64,000 nucleotides of DNA from Coriobacteriaceae bacterium (GTDB lineage Bacteria > Actinomycetota > Coriobacteriia > Coriobacteriales > Coriobacteriaceae), in assembly GCA_902835305.1 (NCBI GenBank), contig CADFMD010000008.1:41514-105513 (forward strand). The letters are read 5' to 3'. Shown piece after piece: positions 33,511-42,110 of the stretch (the first letter of the stretch is position 1; each line of letters opens with the position of its first letter). Position numbers and translations under genes: made by a program. The notes below the pieces were generated by a model, which saw nothing but the letters and a program-made list of their open reading frames with translations, did not search any database and was not told the origin of the DNA.

Positions 33511-34359
33511 ATGCCAAGCTGGAACATTCATATCGCTCAAACGGAGCGCTTGCTGACACGTGCTAGCGTGCTTGCCGATAGCGTGCGCGACCGCAATGCC
33601 TTTTTGTTTGGCTGCGTGGTTCCGGACATCTTTGTGGGCTACATGGTTCCCGGCATTGCCGATCCCATCCCGTACCGCATCACGCACTTTGCTAAGCCCG
33701 AGCCTATCCCCAAACCACGCGAGCACGAGTTCTGGGATACCTATGTGACGCCGCTGCTTAAAGGCGCACCCGCGGGCGAACCTGCTGAGGCTACCTCGAT
33801 TGTCGAGGAGCGCGAGCGACTGAACCGCGTGCACTATCCTCAGCGCTACAGGGATGCCGAGCCGGTTGTCGGTCCCGGCGCCTGTGAGTTCTCGCTTGCG
33901 TCCGAAGATGTGGCGCAGTCGCTGCTCGATTTAACGCTGGGCGTCTGGTCGCATCTGGTGGCCGACACGGTATGGAACACGCGTGTGAACCAGTATCTGG
34001 AAGCACACGGCGGCAAGCCGTGCGAGGAATTCCGCATTAAAAAGCAGGGCGATTTTGACTGGTTTGGCAAGACGCTGGGCATCGTTTCCATTCCGCGTGC
34101 GACCGATCGCCTCTATACCGCTGCGACGCGTTTTGGGCAGTATCCCATCCATAAAGAATATGTGCTCAAGACTATCGGCGTCATGCACGAGATTGTACGC
34201 GAAAACCCCGGCGAGCCCGATCATCCGCCGTATCGCCTGCTAACCGAGGAGTTTTTCGATGCAACGTTTACCGAGGTCATCGAGCTGACCGAGGCGGGAT
34301 TTGCGGCTCGCGTTGCTGCTTCTGACGTTCCCGCAGTCCCCCTGATCGCTAGCTGCTAG
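33511..34359 (+). CDS. Zinc-dependent phospholipase C-like protein
   Basis: 282 residues from the ATG at 33511, with GGGGG before it. The start MPSWNIHIAQTERLL, with Trp4 and His7 right after the initiator, and the later GCVVPDI, THFA and LTLGVWSHLVADTVWNT segments match the zinc-dependent phospholipase C/D (PF00882-like) layout of His and Asp metal ligands. It lacks a signal peptide, so it is probably cytoplasmic; the substrate is unknown. Its last 4 bases overlap the end of the convergent gene on the minus strand. Confidence 0.75.
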   Translation: MPSWNIHIAQTERLLTRASVLADSVRDRNAFLFGCVVPDIFVGYMVPGIADPIPYRITHFAKPEPIPKPREHEFWDTYVTPLLKGAPAGEPAEATSIVEERERLNRVHYPQRYRDAEPVVGPGACEFSLASEDVAQSLLDLTLGVWSHLVADTVWNTRVNQYLEAHGGKPCEEFRIKKQGDFDWFGKTLGIVSIPRATDRLYTAATRFGQYPIHKEYVLKTIGVMHEIVRENPGEPDHPPYRLLTEEFFDATFTEVIELTEAGFAARVAASDVPAVPLIASC

Positions 34360-35429
34360 CCGGCCGGCTTGACGGCGAACAGCTCATCCCAATCGACCAA
34401 TAGCTCCCGCCGCAGGGCATCTTCGGTGGTGCGTTTCTGATCGGTCTTTGGGATGTAGGGGAGCCCTGCCTTTTTATGGATGAGTTCGGCGATGTTGTTA
34501 AAGCTCTTCGTGTCTTTGATTTGCTCATAGGTTATCTGGATAACGTCATAGCCCATGCTTGTGAGGGCGGTGGTGCGCTCGGCATCGGAGAGACTTGCGG
34601 CTTCGCCATCGTGGGCGGAGCGGCCTTGGCATTCCAAGATGACGCCCATGCTGTCGGTGTTGCTCTCTATGAGGATATCGGCGTAGCAGCAGGTTTTGTC
34701 ATACAGTGAGCGCGCGGCGTCGCTGAGTGGGATGCGCACGTTGTTTGCGATGTTGATGCCCATGCCGCCCTCGTTGCGGGGGAGCGAGACAAGCATAGAG
34801 GCCTGTACTTCGAAGGGCGAGGCGGTCTGCCCCGTCATGTGCTCGGCCGCCCAGCGCAGTTGTTTAACGCCGCGCAGGCCTGCAGCCTGCTTGGCGAACG
34901 CGGCGATATCCGCCGCGCTGAGGAGCGGCGGGCGCTTCCACAAATTGGTGTCATTGCCCTTGGTGTCGACAACACGCTCCCAGCAGCAGTTGGGTGGAAT
35001 GAGCTTAAGCGAAATAGCTTCATCAAGATGTTGTTGCGTTCGCTCGCAGGGCTTAAACACTGCAAAGGAGCCGCACATCTCGTAGCAAGCCATGAGTAGC
35101 TGGTTGCGTGAGACCTGCGTAGCAAGGCTGAGCAGCGTAAACTCGGGCGACGTGACATCAAATCCATGTTCAGTTTGCCTAAACGACCCGGGAGGCGGCT
35201 CTTGGGTCAGGAGGTGCGATTTAAACAGGCTTCGCGACCCGGATTGTGCTCGAGTGAATACAAACCTGTGAAGCGGTGCGTGAAGTAGGTCTTTTACAAC
35301 TGCATGACTTCCGAGGCCGCAACATCTGCGATCCATATTGCCAAGGCTAATGGCGGGGTAAAGCCCTAATACCTGCGGCGGGATACAGTGATAGTAAAAA
35401 GCGGATTGACCGCATAGCGTCAGGTCCAT
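34356..35429 (-). CDS. Uncharacterised protein with probable PD-(D/E)XK (Vsr/DUF559-like) C-terminal domain
   Basis: 357 residues from the minus-strand ATG at 35429 (AGGAGGATATC upstream). The N-terminal two thirds (SHLLTQEPPPGSFRQ...VTSPEFTLLSLATQ...RGVKQLRWAAEHM...SMLVSLPRNEGGMG) is the same family as the protein at 8627-9730. The C-terminal part YADILIESNTDSMGVILECQGRSAH, followed by SDAERTTALTSMGYDVIQITYEQI, has the D...ExQ order of a PD-(D/E)XK nuclease fold and a Vsr-like end. The pair may act in DNA repair or defence (inference). Substrate unknown. Confidence 0.65.
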   Translation of the reverse strand: MDLTLCGQSAFYYHCIPPQVLGLYPAISLGNMDRRCCGLGSHAVVKDLLHAPLHRFVFTRAQSGSRSLFKSHLLTQEPPPGSFRQTEHGFDVTSPEFTLLSLATQVSRNQLLMACYEMCGSFAVFKPCERTQQHLDEAISLKLIPPNCCWERVVDTKGNDTNLWKRPPLLSAADIAAFAKQAAGLRGVKQLRWAAEHMTGQTASPFEVQASMLVSLPRNEGGMGINIANNVRIPLSDAARSLYDKTCCYADILIESNTDSMGVILECQGRSAHDGEAASLSDAERTTALTSMGYDVIQITYEQIKDTKSFNNIAELIHKKAGLPYIPKTDQKRTTEDALRRELLVDWDELFAVKPAG

Positions 35430-35479
35430 GATATCCTCCTGGTCGAAATGTGCTTTTGGACCGTGCGATGCCAGCGTCA

Positions 35480-35609
35480 ATTCGGAAGTATGCGGCAAAA
35501 TCTGAACCCTGTGAGCAGACCTGGCTTTTGAGGCCAGTTTATCAGGCATTTTGTTGCGAAAAAACGGGGTGTGCTCGGAGGTCTCAGAATTTGCCGCATA
35601 CTTCCGAAA
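35480..35609. repeat. Nested palindrome, ~26-bp arms
   Basis: AATTCGGAAGTATGCGGCAA on the left pairs with TTGCCGCATACTTCCGAAA on the right, with one mismatch in the full arms. A second layer (GAGCAGACCT / AGGTCT) continues inward, and the centre has GGCTTTTGAGGCC. It lies in the ~420-bp gap between two minus-strand genes (35430-35850); the rest of the gap holds only the pyk terminator. Confidence 0.85.
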
Positions 35610-35785
35610 ACGCGGTCGATCTGGCTCTTGCTAAAACGATTTAGCAGCGTCGGGTAAGGTGTGGTTTCGCCATCGGGCGAACACTTTTAGCGCTTGGGAC
35701 TTTATTTTTGGGCCTCGAAAGGTGGATTTCGCGCTTTTGGTAAAGAAATGGGTGCGTGTTTTGCCGTGTGCCGGCATTGACACAG

Positions 35786-35822
35786 AAAAAGGGCCCGGAA
35801 GGCGAAGCCTTCCGGGCCCTTT
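35786..35822 (-). terminator. Terminator of the pyruvate kinase gene
   Basis: Read on the minus strand: AGGGCCCGGAAGGC paired with GCCTTCCGGGCCCT around a TTC loop, then TTTTTCTG. Confidence 0.93.
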
Positions 35823-35850
35823 GCAATGCAAACATGCTTGCAAGTACGAC

Positions 35851-37311
35851 TTAACGCACCTGAGCGACGTAAGCGACGTTGGTCGAGGAGACCTTGTCCT
35901 CGAGCTGGACGCTCATGCGGGGATCGCCGGCGGTAGCGACGGTCAAATCGCCAGCCTCGACGTAGCCGAGCTCCTTAGCGGTCTCGATCGCCTTGACGAT
36001 CGTGCCGTTGACGGTGCCCTGGGTAATCTCGGCCTGGTGCGGGATAACGCCCCAGTACATGATCATCTGCTGGACGGCCCACTCGTGGCGGGAGAACGCG
36101 CAGATCGGCATGTTGGGACGGAAGTGCGAGATCAGGCGAGCGGTACGACCGGTGGTCGTCGGCACGGTGATGCACTTGGCGCCAACGGTGGTAGCCATGT
36201 TCACAGCGGACATACCCACAACGTTGTTGACAACGCGGGTGCCGTGAGCATCGGCCGGAACCTCGAGCGGAGCGTGGGCCGGGAGGTACTTCTCGGTCTC
36301 GAGAGCAATGCTGGCCTGCATCTTAACGGCCTCGACCGGGTACTTACCGGCAGCGGACTCGCCGGACAGCATGACGGCGTCGGTGCCGTCATAAATGGCG
36401 TTAGCAACGTCGGCAACCTCGGCGCGCGTCGGGCGCGGGTTCTGCTGCATGGAGTCGAGCATCTGCGTAGCGGTGATGACGGGCTTGTAGGCCGCGTTGC
36501 ACTTGGCGATGATCTCCTTCTGGATGTGCGGAACGAGCTCGGGCTTGATCTCGATGCCCAGGTCGCCACGGGCGACCATGATGCCGTCAGAAGCCTCGAG
36601 AATCTCGTCGAAGTTCTCGACGCCCAAGGCGCACTCGATCTTCGGGAAGATCGTCACGTGCTCGCCGCCGTTCTCGCGGCAAAGCTCGCGGATGCCGCGG
36701 ACGGACTCGCCGTCACGGATGAAGGAAGCGGCGATGTAGTCGATGTTCTCGGTCAGGCCAAAGAGGATGTCCTGACGATCGCGCTCGGTGATGGCGGGCA
36801 GCGAGATGTTGACGTTGGGCATGTTGACGCCCTTGCGCTCGCCGATCAGGCCGTCGTTCTTAACGACGCAGGTCATGTCCTGGCCACTGACGGACTCGAC
36901 CTCGAGGGCAACCAGGCCGTCATCGATCAGGATGAGGGAGCCCTTCTCGACCTCGGAGGGCAGAGCCAGGTAGTCGAGGGAGATGTGCTCAGCGGTGCCA
37001 TGGAAATCCTCGGACGTGGGCTGAGCGGTGACGACGATCTTATCGCCGGTCTTGACGGCAACCTTCTTGCCGTCGACCAGAAGGCCGGTGCGGACCTCGG
37101 GGCCCTTGGTGTCGAGCAGGATGCCGACAGGCAGACCGAGCTCCTTGGAAATACGGCGGACGCGCTCGATGCGACCGTGGTGCTCGTCGTAGGAGCCGTG
37201 CGAGAAGTTAAAACGGGCGACGTTCATGCCCGCCTTGATCATCTCGCGGATGGTCTCGTCGCTATCGCAGGCGGGACCCATGGTGCATACAATCTTAGTG
37301 CGCTTGTACAT
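35851..37311 (-). CDS. pyk: Pyruvate kinase
   Basis: 486 residues. Converts phosphoenolpyruvate and ADP to pyruvate and ATP, the last ATP step of glycolysis. Motifs: KIVCTMGPACDSDETI at the start, NVARFNFSHGSYDEH, LLDTKGPEVRTG, the active-site IFPKIECALGVENFDEI, IMVARGDLGIEI, and TATQMLDSMQQNPRPTRAEV with Lys replaced by Gln in the usual MLESM..NP context. The C-terminal regulatory domain includes PTTTGRTARLISHFRP. Monocistronic between a terminator and a long upstream gap. Confidence 0.97.
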   Translation of the reverse strand: MYKRTKIVCTMGPACDSDETIREMIKAGMNVARFNFSHGSYDEHHGRIERVRRISKELGLPVGILLDTKGPEVRTGLLVDGKKVAVKTGDKIVVTAQPTSEDFHGTAEHISLDYLALPSEVEKGSLILIDDGLVALEVESVSGQDMTCVVKNDGLIGERKGVNMPNVNISLPAITERDRQDILFGLTENIDYIAASFIRDGESVRGIRELCRENGGEHVTIFPKIECALGVENFDEILEASDGIMVARGDLGIEIKPELVPHIQKEIIAKCNAAYKPVITATQMLDSMQQNPRPTRAEVADVANAIYDGTDAVMLSGESAAGKYPVEAVKMQASIALETEKYLPAHAPLEVPADAHGTRVVNNVVGMSAVNMATTVGAKCITVPTTTGRTARLISHFRPNMPICAFSRHEWAVQQMIMYWGVIPHQAEITQGTVNGTIVKAIETAKELGYVEAGDLTVATAGDPRMSVQLEDKVSSTNVAYVAQVR

Positions 37312-37599
37312 TCAGACCTCCATCTGACATCGTCTTGCGCTGATAGATAAACCATAAGAAATAAAACCGAGATGATTATAACGAAATGCCGACCGAATAC
37401 CCCAAAAAATCGACCGTATGCCGAAATGGAAGTTCATTTTTTGCGGGAAAAACGGTATATGAAAAATCTTTACCAACCACTCCAACCGCTGCTATCTGGG
37501 AGATATGTCAGTTTGGTGATGTGCCGAAGAAAAAACGTTTTACCAATGTTGAGCATCACACGGTCTGCACCGTTGCGTGCGGACCATATTTCCAAACCG

Positions 37600-37753
37600 A
37601 TTGTTTTGGCTAGACGCGTCGCTTTGGGGTACCATAGCTCCACTATCAACTGCCGCTCAGCACGGCAGCCTTGATGAGCCCTTGCCCTTCTCCTGGGAAT
37701 TATGATCGGGCATCAATCTGCTGAGTGGCCCGAATCCCAGGAGGGGACTCTAT
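37600..37753 (+). promoter_or_regulatory. Promoter and folded leader of the Ca2+-type ATPase gene
   Basis: Within the 442-bp gap 37312-37753. A possible promoter is TTGGCT/TACCAT with 18 bp spacing (37605-37634). The leader contains CTGCCG/CGGCAG and a larger fold in which CCTGGGA...CGGGC pairs with GCCCG...TCCCAGG, ending in the AGGAGGGG ribosome site. Such folding over the ribosome site suggests translational control. It does not clearly match the yybP-ykoY manganese riboswitch. The remaining 290 bp show no gene. Confidence 0.4.
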
Positions 37754-40435
37754 ATGCAAAAGGAATACCTGTCCGCCGCGGCGGAGGTGCTCAGCGACCA
37801 AGGTGTCGATGAGAACCTCGGCCTGAGCAACGACGAGGCGTCTTCGCGCCTCGCCAAGACAGGCCCTAACAAGCTCGAGGAAGCCGAGAAGACGCCGCTG
37901 TGGAAGCGTTTCTTTGAGCAGATGGCCGACCCCATGGTCATCATGCTGATCGTTGCCGCCGTCATCAGTGCGCTCACGGGCATGGTCAAGGGCGAGCCCG
38001 ACTTTGCCGATGTTGCCATCATCATGTTCGTCGTTATCGTCAACTCGGTGCTGGGCGTGGTCCAGGAAGCCAAGAGCGAGGAGGCCCTCGAGGCCCTGCA
38101 GGAGATGAGTGCGGCGCAGTCCAAGGTGCTGCGCGACGGCAAGCTCGTGCACCTGCCGAGCGCCGAGCTCGTGCCCGGCGACGTGATCATGCTCGAGGCG
38201 GGCGACTCCGTCCCGGCCGACTGCCGCGTGCTCGAGAGCGCCACGATGAAGATCGAAGAGGCCGCGCTCACCGGCGAGTCCGTGCCCGTAGAGAAGCACG
38301 CCAACGTGATCGAGCTCGCTGCGGGCACCGATGACGTGCCGCTCGGCGACCGTAAGAACATGTGCTATATGGGCTCCACCGTCGTGTACGGCCGTGGTCG
38401 CGCCGTCGTGGTCGGCACCGGCATGAACACCGAGATGGGCAAGATCGCCGGCGCCCTGGCCGAGGCCAAGGAAGAGCTCACGCCGTTGCAAGTGAAGCTC
38501 GCCGAGCTCAGCCGCATCCTTACCATTATGGTTATCGTCATCTGCGTCGTCATCTTTGGCGTTGATATCATCCGCCACGGCGTGGGCAACGTTCTTACCG
38601 ACCCGACCTCCCTGCTCGATACCTTTATGGTCGCCGTCTCGCTCGCCGTCGCTGCCATCCCCGAGGGCCTGGTCGCCGTCGTGACCATCGTGCTATCGCT
38701 TGGCGTGACCAAGATGGCTAAGCGCCAGGCAATCATCCGCAAGCTCTCTGCCGTCGAGACTCTCGGCTGCACGCAGACCATCTGCTCCGACAAGACCGGT
38801 ACCCTTACCCAAAACAAGATGACCGTCGTCAAGCACGAGCTCGCTGCGTCTAAGGAGAAGTTCCTGGCCGGTATGGCCCTTTGCTCCGATGCCCAGTGGG
38901 ACGAGGAGCTGGGCGAGGCCGTGGGCGAGCCGACCGAGTGCGCGCTCGTCAACGACGCCGGCAAGGCTGGCCTCACCGGCCTGACTGCCGAGCATCCGCG
39001 CGTGGGCGAGGCCCCGTTCGACTCGGGCCGCAAGATGATGTCCGTGATCGTCGAGACCCTGGATGGCGAGTACGAGCAGTACACCAAGGGCGCGCCCGAC
39101 GTGGTGATCGGCCTGTGCACCCATATCTACGAGGGCGAAAAGGTCGTCCCGCTGACCGAGGAGCGTCGCGCCGAGCTCGTGGCCGCCAACAAGGCCATGG
39201 CCGACGAGGCTCTGCGCGTGCTGGCGCTGGCAAGCCGCACCTACACCGAGGTCCCGAGCGACTGCAGCCCCGCTGCGCTCGAGCACGACCTGGTCTTCTG
39301 CGGCCTGTCCGGCATGATTGACCCTGTCCGCCCCGAGGTCGCCGACGCCATCCGCGAGGCGCACGATGCCGGTATCCGCACCGTCATGATCACGGGCGAC
39401 CACATCGACACCGCCGTGGCCATCGCCAAGCAGCTGGGCATCGTCACCGATCGCAGCCATGCCATCACCGGTGCCGACCTCGATCGCATGAGTGACGAGG
39501 AGCTCGACGCGCACATCGAGGACTACGGCGTGTACGCCCGCGTCCAACCCGAGCACAAGACACGCATCGTCGAGGCTTGGAAGTCGCGCGACCAGATCGT
39601 GGCCATGACGGGCGACGGCGTCAACGACGCCCCGTCCATCAAGCGCGCCGACATCGGCGTGGGCATGGGCATTACTGGTACCGACGTCACCAAGAACGTC
39701 GCCGACATGGTGCTCGCCGACGATAACTTTGCCACCATCATCGGTGCCTGCGAAGAGGGCCGTCGCATCTACGACAACATCCGCAAGGTCATCCAGTTCC
39801 TGCTTTCGGCCAACCTTGCCGAGGTGTTCTCGGTGTTTATCGCCACGCTCATCGGCTTTACCATCTTCCAGCCGGTGCAGCTGCTGTGGGTGAACCTGGT
39901 CACCGACTGCTTCCCCGCGCTCGCGCTGGGCATGGAGGATGCCGAGGGCGACATCATGAAGCGCAAGCCGCGCAACGCCAAGGACGGTGTCTTTGCCGGA
40001 CATATGGGTCTGGACTGTGTGGTCCAGGGCCTAATCATCACCGTGCTGGTGCTGGCGAGCTTCTTTGTGGGCGTGTACTTTGACATGGGCTACATCCATA
40101 TCGCCGATATGATCGCCGGCAATGCCGACGAGGAAGGCGTGATGATGGCGTTCATCACGCTCAACATGGTTGAGATTTTCCACTGCTTCAATATGCGCAG
40201 CCGTCGTGCGTCGCTGTTCACCATGAAGAAGCAGAACAAGTGGCTGTGGGCTTCCGCCGCGCTGGCGCTGGTGCTGACGGTGATCGTAACCGTGCAGCCG
40301 ACGCTTGCCGAGATGTTCTTTGGCCCCGTGACGCTTGAGCTCAAGGGCGTTCTTGCCGCGCTGGGCCTGGCCTTCCTGATCATCCCGCTGATGGAGATCT
40401 ACAAGGCGATCATGCGCGCGGTCGAGAAGGAGTAG
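37754..40435 (+). CDS. Calcium-transporting-type P-type ATPase (P2 class)
   Basis: 893 residues with the full P2-ATPase plan. N-terminal cation_ATPase_N region, membrane helices M1-M2, the actuator loop with LTGESVPVEK, M3-M4 with AAIPEGLVA (metal site PEGL), the phosphorylation site DKTGTLTQNK (Asp346), the nucleotide domain with KGAPDVV, then TGDHIDTA and MTGDGVNDAPSIKRADIGVGMG, and M5-M10 including AEVFSVF and WVNLVTDCFPALALGMED. The PEGL and NxxxD pattern fits Ca2+ (or Mn2+) export from the cytoplasm. Single gene with its own leader. Confidence 0.92.
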   Translation: MQKEYLSAAAEVLSDQGVDENLGLSNDEASSRLAKTGPNKLEEAEKTPLWKRFFEQMADPMVIMLIVAAVISALTGMVKGEPDFADVAIIMFVVIVNSVLGVVQEAKSEEALEALQEMSAAQSKVLRDGKLVHLPSAELVPGDVIMLEAGDSVPADCRVLESATMKIEEAALTGESVPVEKHANVIELAAGTDDVPLGDRKNMCYMGSTVVYGRGRAVVVGTGMNTEMGKIAGALAEAKEELTPLQVKLAELSRILTIMVIVICVVIFGVDIIRHGVGNVLTDPTSLLDTFMVAVSLAVAAIPEGLVAVVTIVLSLGVTKMAKRQAIIRKLSAVETLGCTQTICSDKTGTLTQNKMTVVKHELAASKEKFLAGMALCSDAQWDEELGEAVGEPTECALVNDAGKAGLTGLTAEHPRVGEAPFDSGRKMMSVIVETLDGEYEQYTKGAPDVVIGLCTHIYEGEKVVPLTEERRAELVAANKAMADEALRVLALASRTYTEVPSDCSPAALEHDLVFCGLSGMIDPVRPEVADAIREAHDAGIRTVMITGDHIDTAVAIAKQLGIVTDRSHAITGADLDRMSDEELDAHIEDYGVYARVQPEHKTRIVEAWKSRDQIVAMTGDGVNDAPSIKRADIGVGMGITGTDVTKNVADMVLADDNFATIIGACEEGRRIYDNIRKVIQFLLSANLAEVFSVFIATLIGFTIFQPVQLLWVNLVTDCFPALALGMEDAEGDIMKRKPRNAKDGVFAGHMGLDCVVQGLIITVLVLASFFVGVYFDMGYIHIADMIAGNADEEGVMMAFITLNMVEIFHCFNMRSRRASLFTMKKQNKWLWASAALALVLTVIVTVQPTLAEMFFGPVTLELKGVLAALGLAFLIIPLMEIYKAIMRAVEKE

Positions 40436-40436
40436 G

Positions 40437-40556
40437 TCGAAAGGCCATCCTTCCCACCGGCCCGACCGCCTGCGGGGTTTCTTCCTCGCTGGTCCTCGCG
40501 CTTCGCGCTGCGGGATCGCTCGGAAGAAACCCCTCCCGGCGGGCGGGCCTTCGGAT
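40437..40556. repeat. GC-rich nested palindrome
   Basis: GGGGTTTCTTCC and GGAAGAAACCCC form a perfect 12-bp inner pair. Outside them GGCCCGACCGCC pairs with GGCGGGCGGGCC, and the centre has CGCGCTTCGCGC. It starts two bases after the ATPase stop codon and precedes a conventional terminator. Confidence 0.8.
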
Positions 40557-40589
40557 AACCTCTCGGGACCATTGGCTGAGGGAAAGTTT

Positions 40590-40626
40590 GTGAGCTGGTC
40601 GGGCTTTGCCCGGCCAGCTCTTTTTG
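40590..40626 (+). terminator. Rho-independent terminator
   Basis: GAGCTGGTCGGGC/GCCCGGCCAGCTC stem with a TTT loop, then TTTTTGA. The following TTTAAAAT (40628-40635) is a likely -10 for rsgA. Confidence 0.88.
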
Positions 40627-40673
40627 ATTTAAAATACCTGCTCAGTTGTGTGGTTTTGTGCTTGGAGGCATCT

Positions 40674-41858
40674 GTGGGCAAGGCTAAGGCTAAAGCGAAG
40701 AAAAAGACGACGGGGGCGCGGGCTAAGCGTGATCGTCGTCGGAAGCTCGCGACCGAACCCCCTGCATCTGCTGAGGAGTTGCTGGCGAGTGTACCGGGGC
40801 TTGACGCGCTGCAGGATGTTCCGGCGTTTGATGACCTGCCGGTCGATGAAGCTCAGCAGGCTGCCTTTGATGATTTCTGCGCACATGCCGAGGAGCCCGA
40901 GCAGATGCAGCTTGGCGCCGTGGTGCGCTTGGATCGCGGGTTTCCACTGGTGGCGACTGCCGACGATACCTTCCGCGCCGAGCATGCCGTGGGATTTGCC
41001 AAGTCGCGCGGTGGGGACGAGGTCCTGCTGCCTGCCGTGGGCGATCGTGTGGCGGTGCGCCGCGCTCCCGGGCACGATATGGGCGTGATTGAGTGCGTGC
41101 TGCCGCGCCGTACGAGCTTTGAGCGTTGGCGTGGCCGTGCCCGCGGAGAGCGCCAGGTGCTCTGCTCCAACGTGGATAGCGTGCTAATCGTGCAGGCGCT
41201 CGGTGCCGGCGAGGTGCTGCTCGACCGCGTGGCGCGCTCGCTGGTGTTGGCGCTCGACTGCGATGCCGAACCGGTGGTGGTACTCACCAAAGCTGACCGC
41301 TGCGATGCCGGGGAGCTCGAGCGCGATCTGGATCGCGTGCGCCGCCTGGTGGGTCCGGACGTGCGCGTGATCGTGACGTCCTCTGCCGAGGGCCGCGGCC
41401 TGGACGAGGTCCGTGCTTGCGTGCCTGTCGGGAGCTGCGCCATGATTCTGGGCGAGTCGGGTGCCGGCAAGTCGACGCTGCTCAATGCACTGCTGGGCCA
41501 CGATACGTTGGCGACCGGCGGTGTGCGCGAACGCGACGACCAGGGCCGTCACACTACCGTCGCGCGCGTGATGGTGGCGCTGCCGGGCGACGCCGGCGTG
41601 ATCGCCGATGCCCCGGGTCTGCGCAGCCTACCGCTCGTGGGTCACGAGCGGGGGCTGGCCCGCGCCTTCCCCGAGATTGTCGAGGCATCGCGCGCGTGCC
41701 GGTTTGGCGATTGCACGCATACCCATGAGCCGGGTTGCGCCGTTCGCGAGGCCGAGGACGCCGGGCAGATTGACAGCCTGCGTCTGGAAACGTTCCAAAA
41801 CCTGGCGTCATCCATGCGCGTGAGCGCTCAAATGCTCGATCCAGATGTCCATCTGTAA
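40674..41858 (+). CDS. rsgA: Ribosome small subunit-dependent GTPase A
   Basis: 394 residues from a GTG at 40674 (TTGGAGG upstream); family members usually have ~300, so there is an N-terminal Lys/Arg-rich extension (KAKAKAKKKTTGARAKRDRRRK). OB-fold domain followed by a circularly permuted GTPase: G4 LTKADRCD comes before G1 LGESGAGKSTLLNAL and G3 DAPGLR. The C-terminal zinc site is CRFGDCTHTHEPGC. It helps late 30S ribosome maturation and releases RbfA-like factors. The basic extension may add RNA binding (inference). Ends in a strong terminator. Confidence 0.94.
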   Translation: MGKAKAKAKKKTTGARAKRDRRRKLATEPPASAEELLASVPGLDALQDVPAFDDLPVDEAQQAAFDDFCAHAEEPEQMQLGAVVRLDRGFPLVATADDTFRAEHAVGFAKSRGGDEVLLPAVGDRVAVRRAPGHDMGVIECVLPRRTSFERWRGRARGERQVLCSNVDSVLIVQALGAGEVLLDRVARSLVLALDCDAEPVVVLTKADRCDAGELERDLDRVRRLVGPDVRVIVTSSAEGRGLDEVRACVPVGSCAMILGESGAGKSTLLNALLGHDTLATGGVRERDDQGRHTTVARVMVALPGDAGVIADAPGLRSLPLVGHERGLARAFPEIVEASRACRFGDCTHTHEPGCAVREAEDAGQIDSLRLETFQNLASSMRVSAQMLDPDVHL

Positions 41859-41876
41859 TTGATTTTTCCTATGACA

Positions 41877-41910
41877 GCCGTCTCCCAACTGTTCGGGAGA
41901 CGGCTTTTTT
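41877..41910 (+). terminator. Terminator after rsgA
   Basis: GCCGTCTCCC/GGGAGACGGC stem followed by six T. Confidence 0.93.
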
Positions 41911-41940
41911 GCTGCGGAAAAGCCTCGAAACATGCAGTTT

Positions 41941-42000
41941 GCTGACGTGCTGACCAAAACCTTGCCACGAGCTTGACGGGCAGGTCAGCTTTTGGTCAGC
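41941..42000. repeat. Second copy of the GTCAGCTTTTGG dispersed palindrome
   Basis: GCTGACCAAAAC pairs with TTTTGGTCAGC. The centre CCTTGCC..GAGCTTGACGGG repeats the phrase found at 8432-8504. Located just upstream of the Tad pilus operon. Confidence 0.6.
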
Positions 42001-42110
42001 GATTGGTTTGACATCGAAAACCAAGATCGCGATTGCGCCGCTTTGCGCTCTGACCGCCCAGACAATGGTGGTACGGGCATTCGCCCGGCACTGCCATGAG
42101 AGGAGCGGCC

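Noticed and set aside
35659..37350. 563-residue plus-strand open frame opposite pyk
   Set aside because: Antisense of a clear pyruvate kinase; no domain and no promoter.
37600..37753. yybP-ykoY manganese riboswitch before the P-type ATPase
   Set aside because: The leader folds, but the conserved loop sequences of that class were not found.
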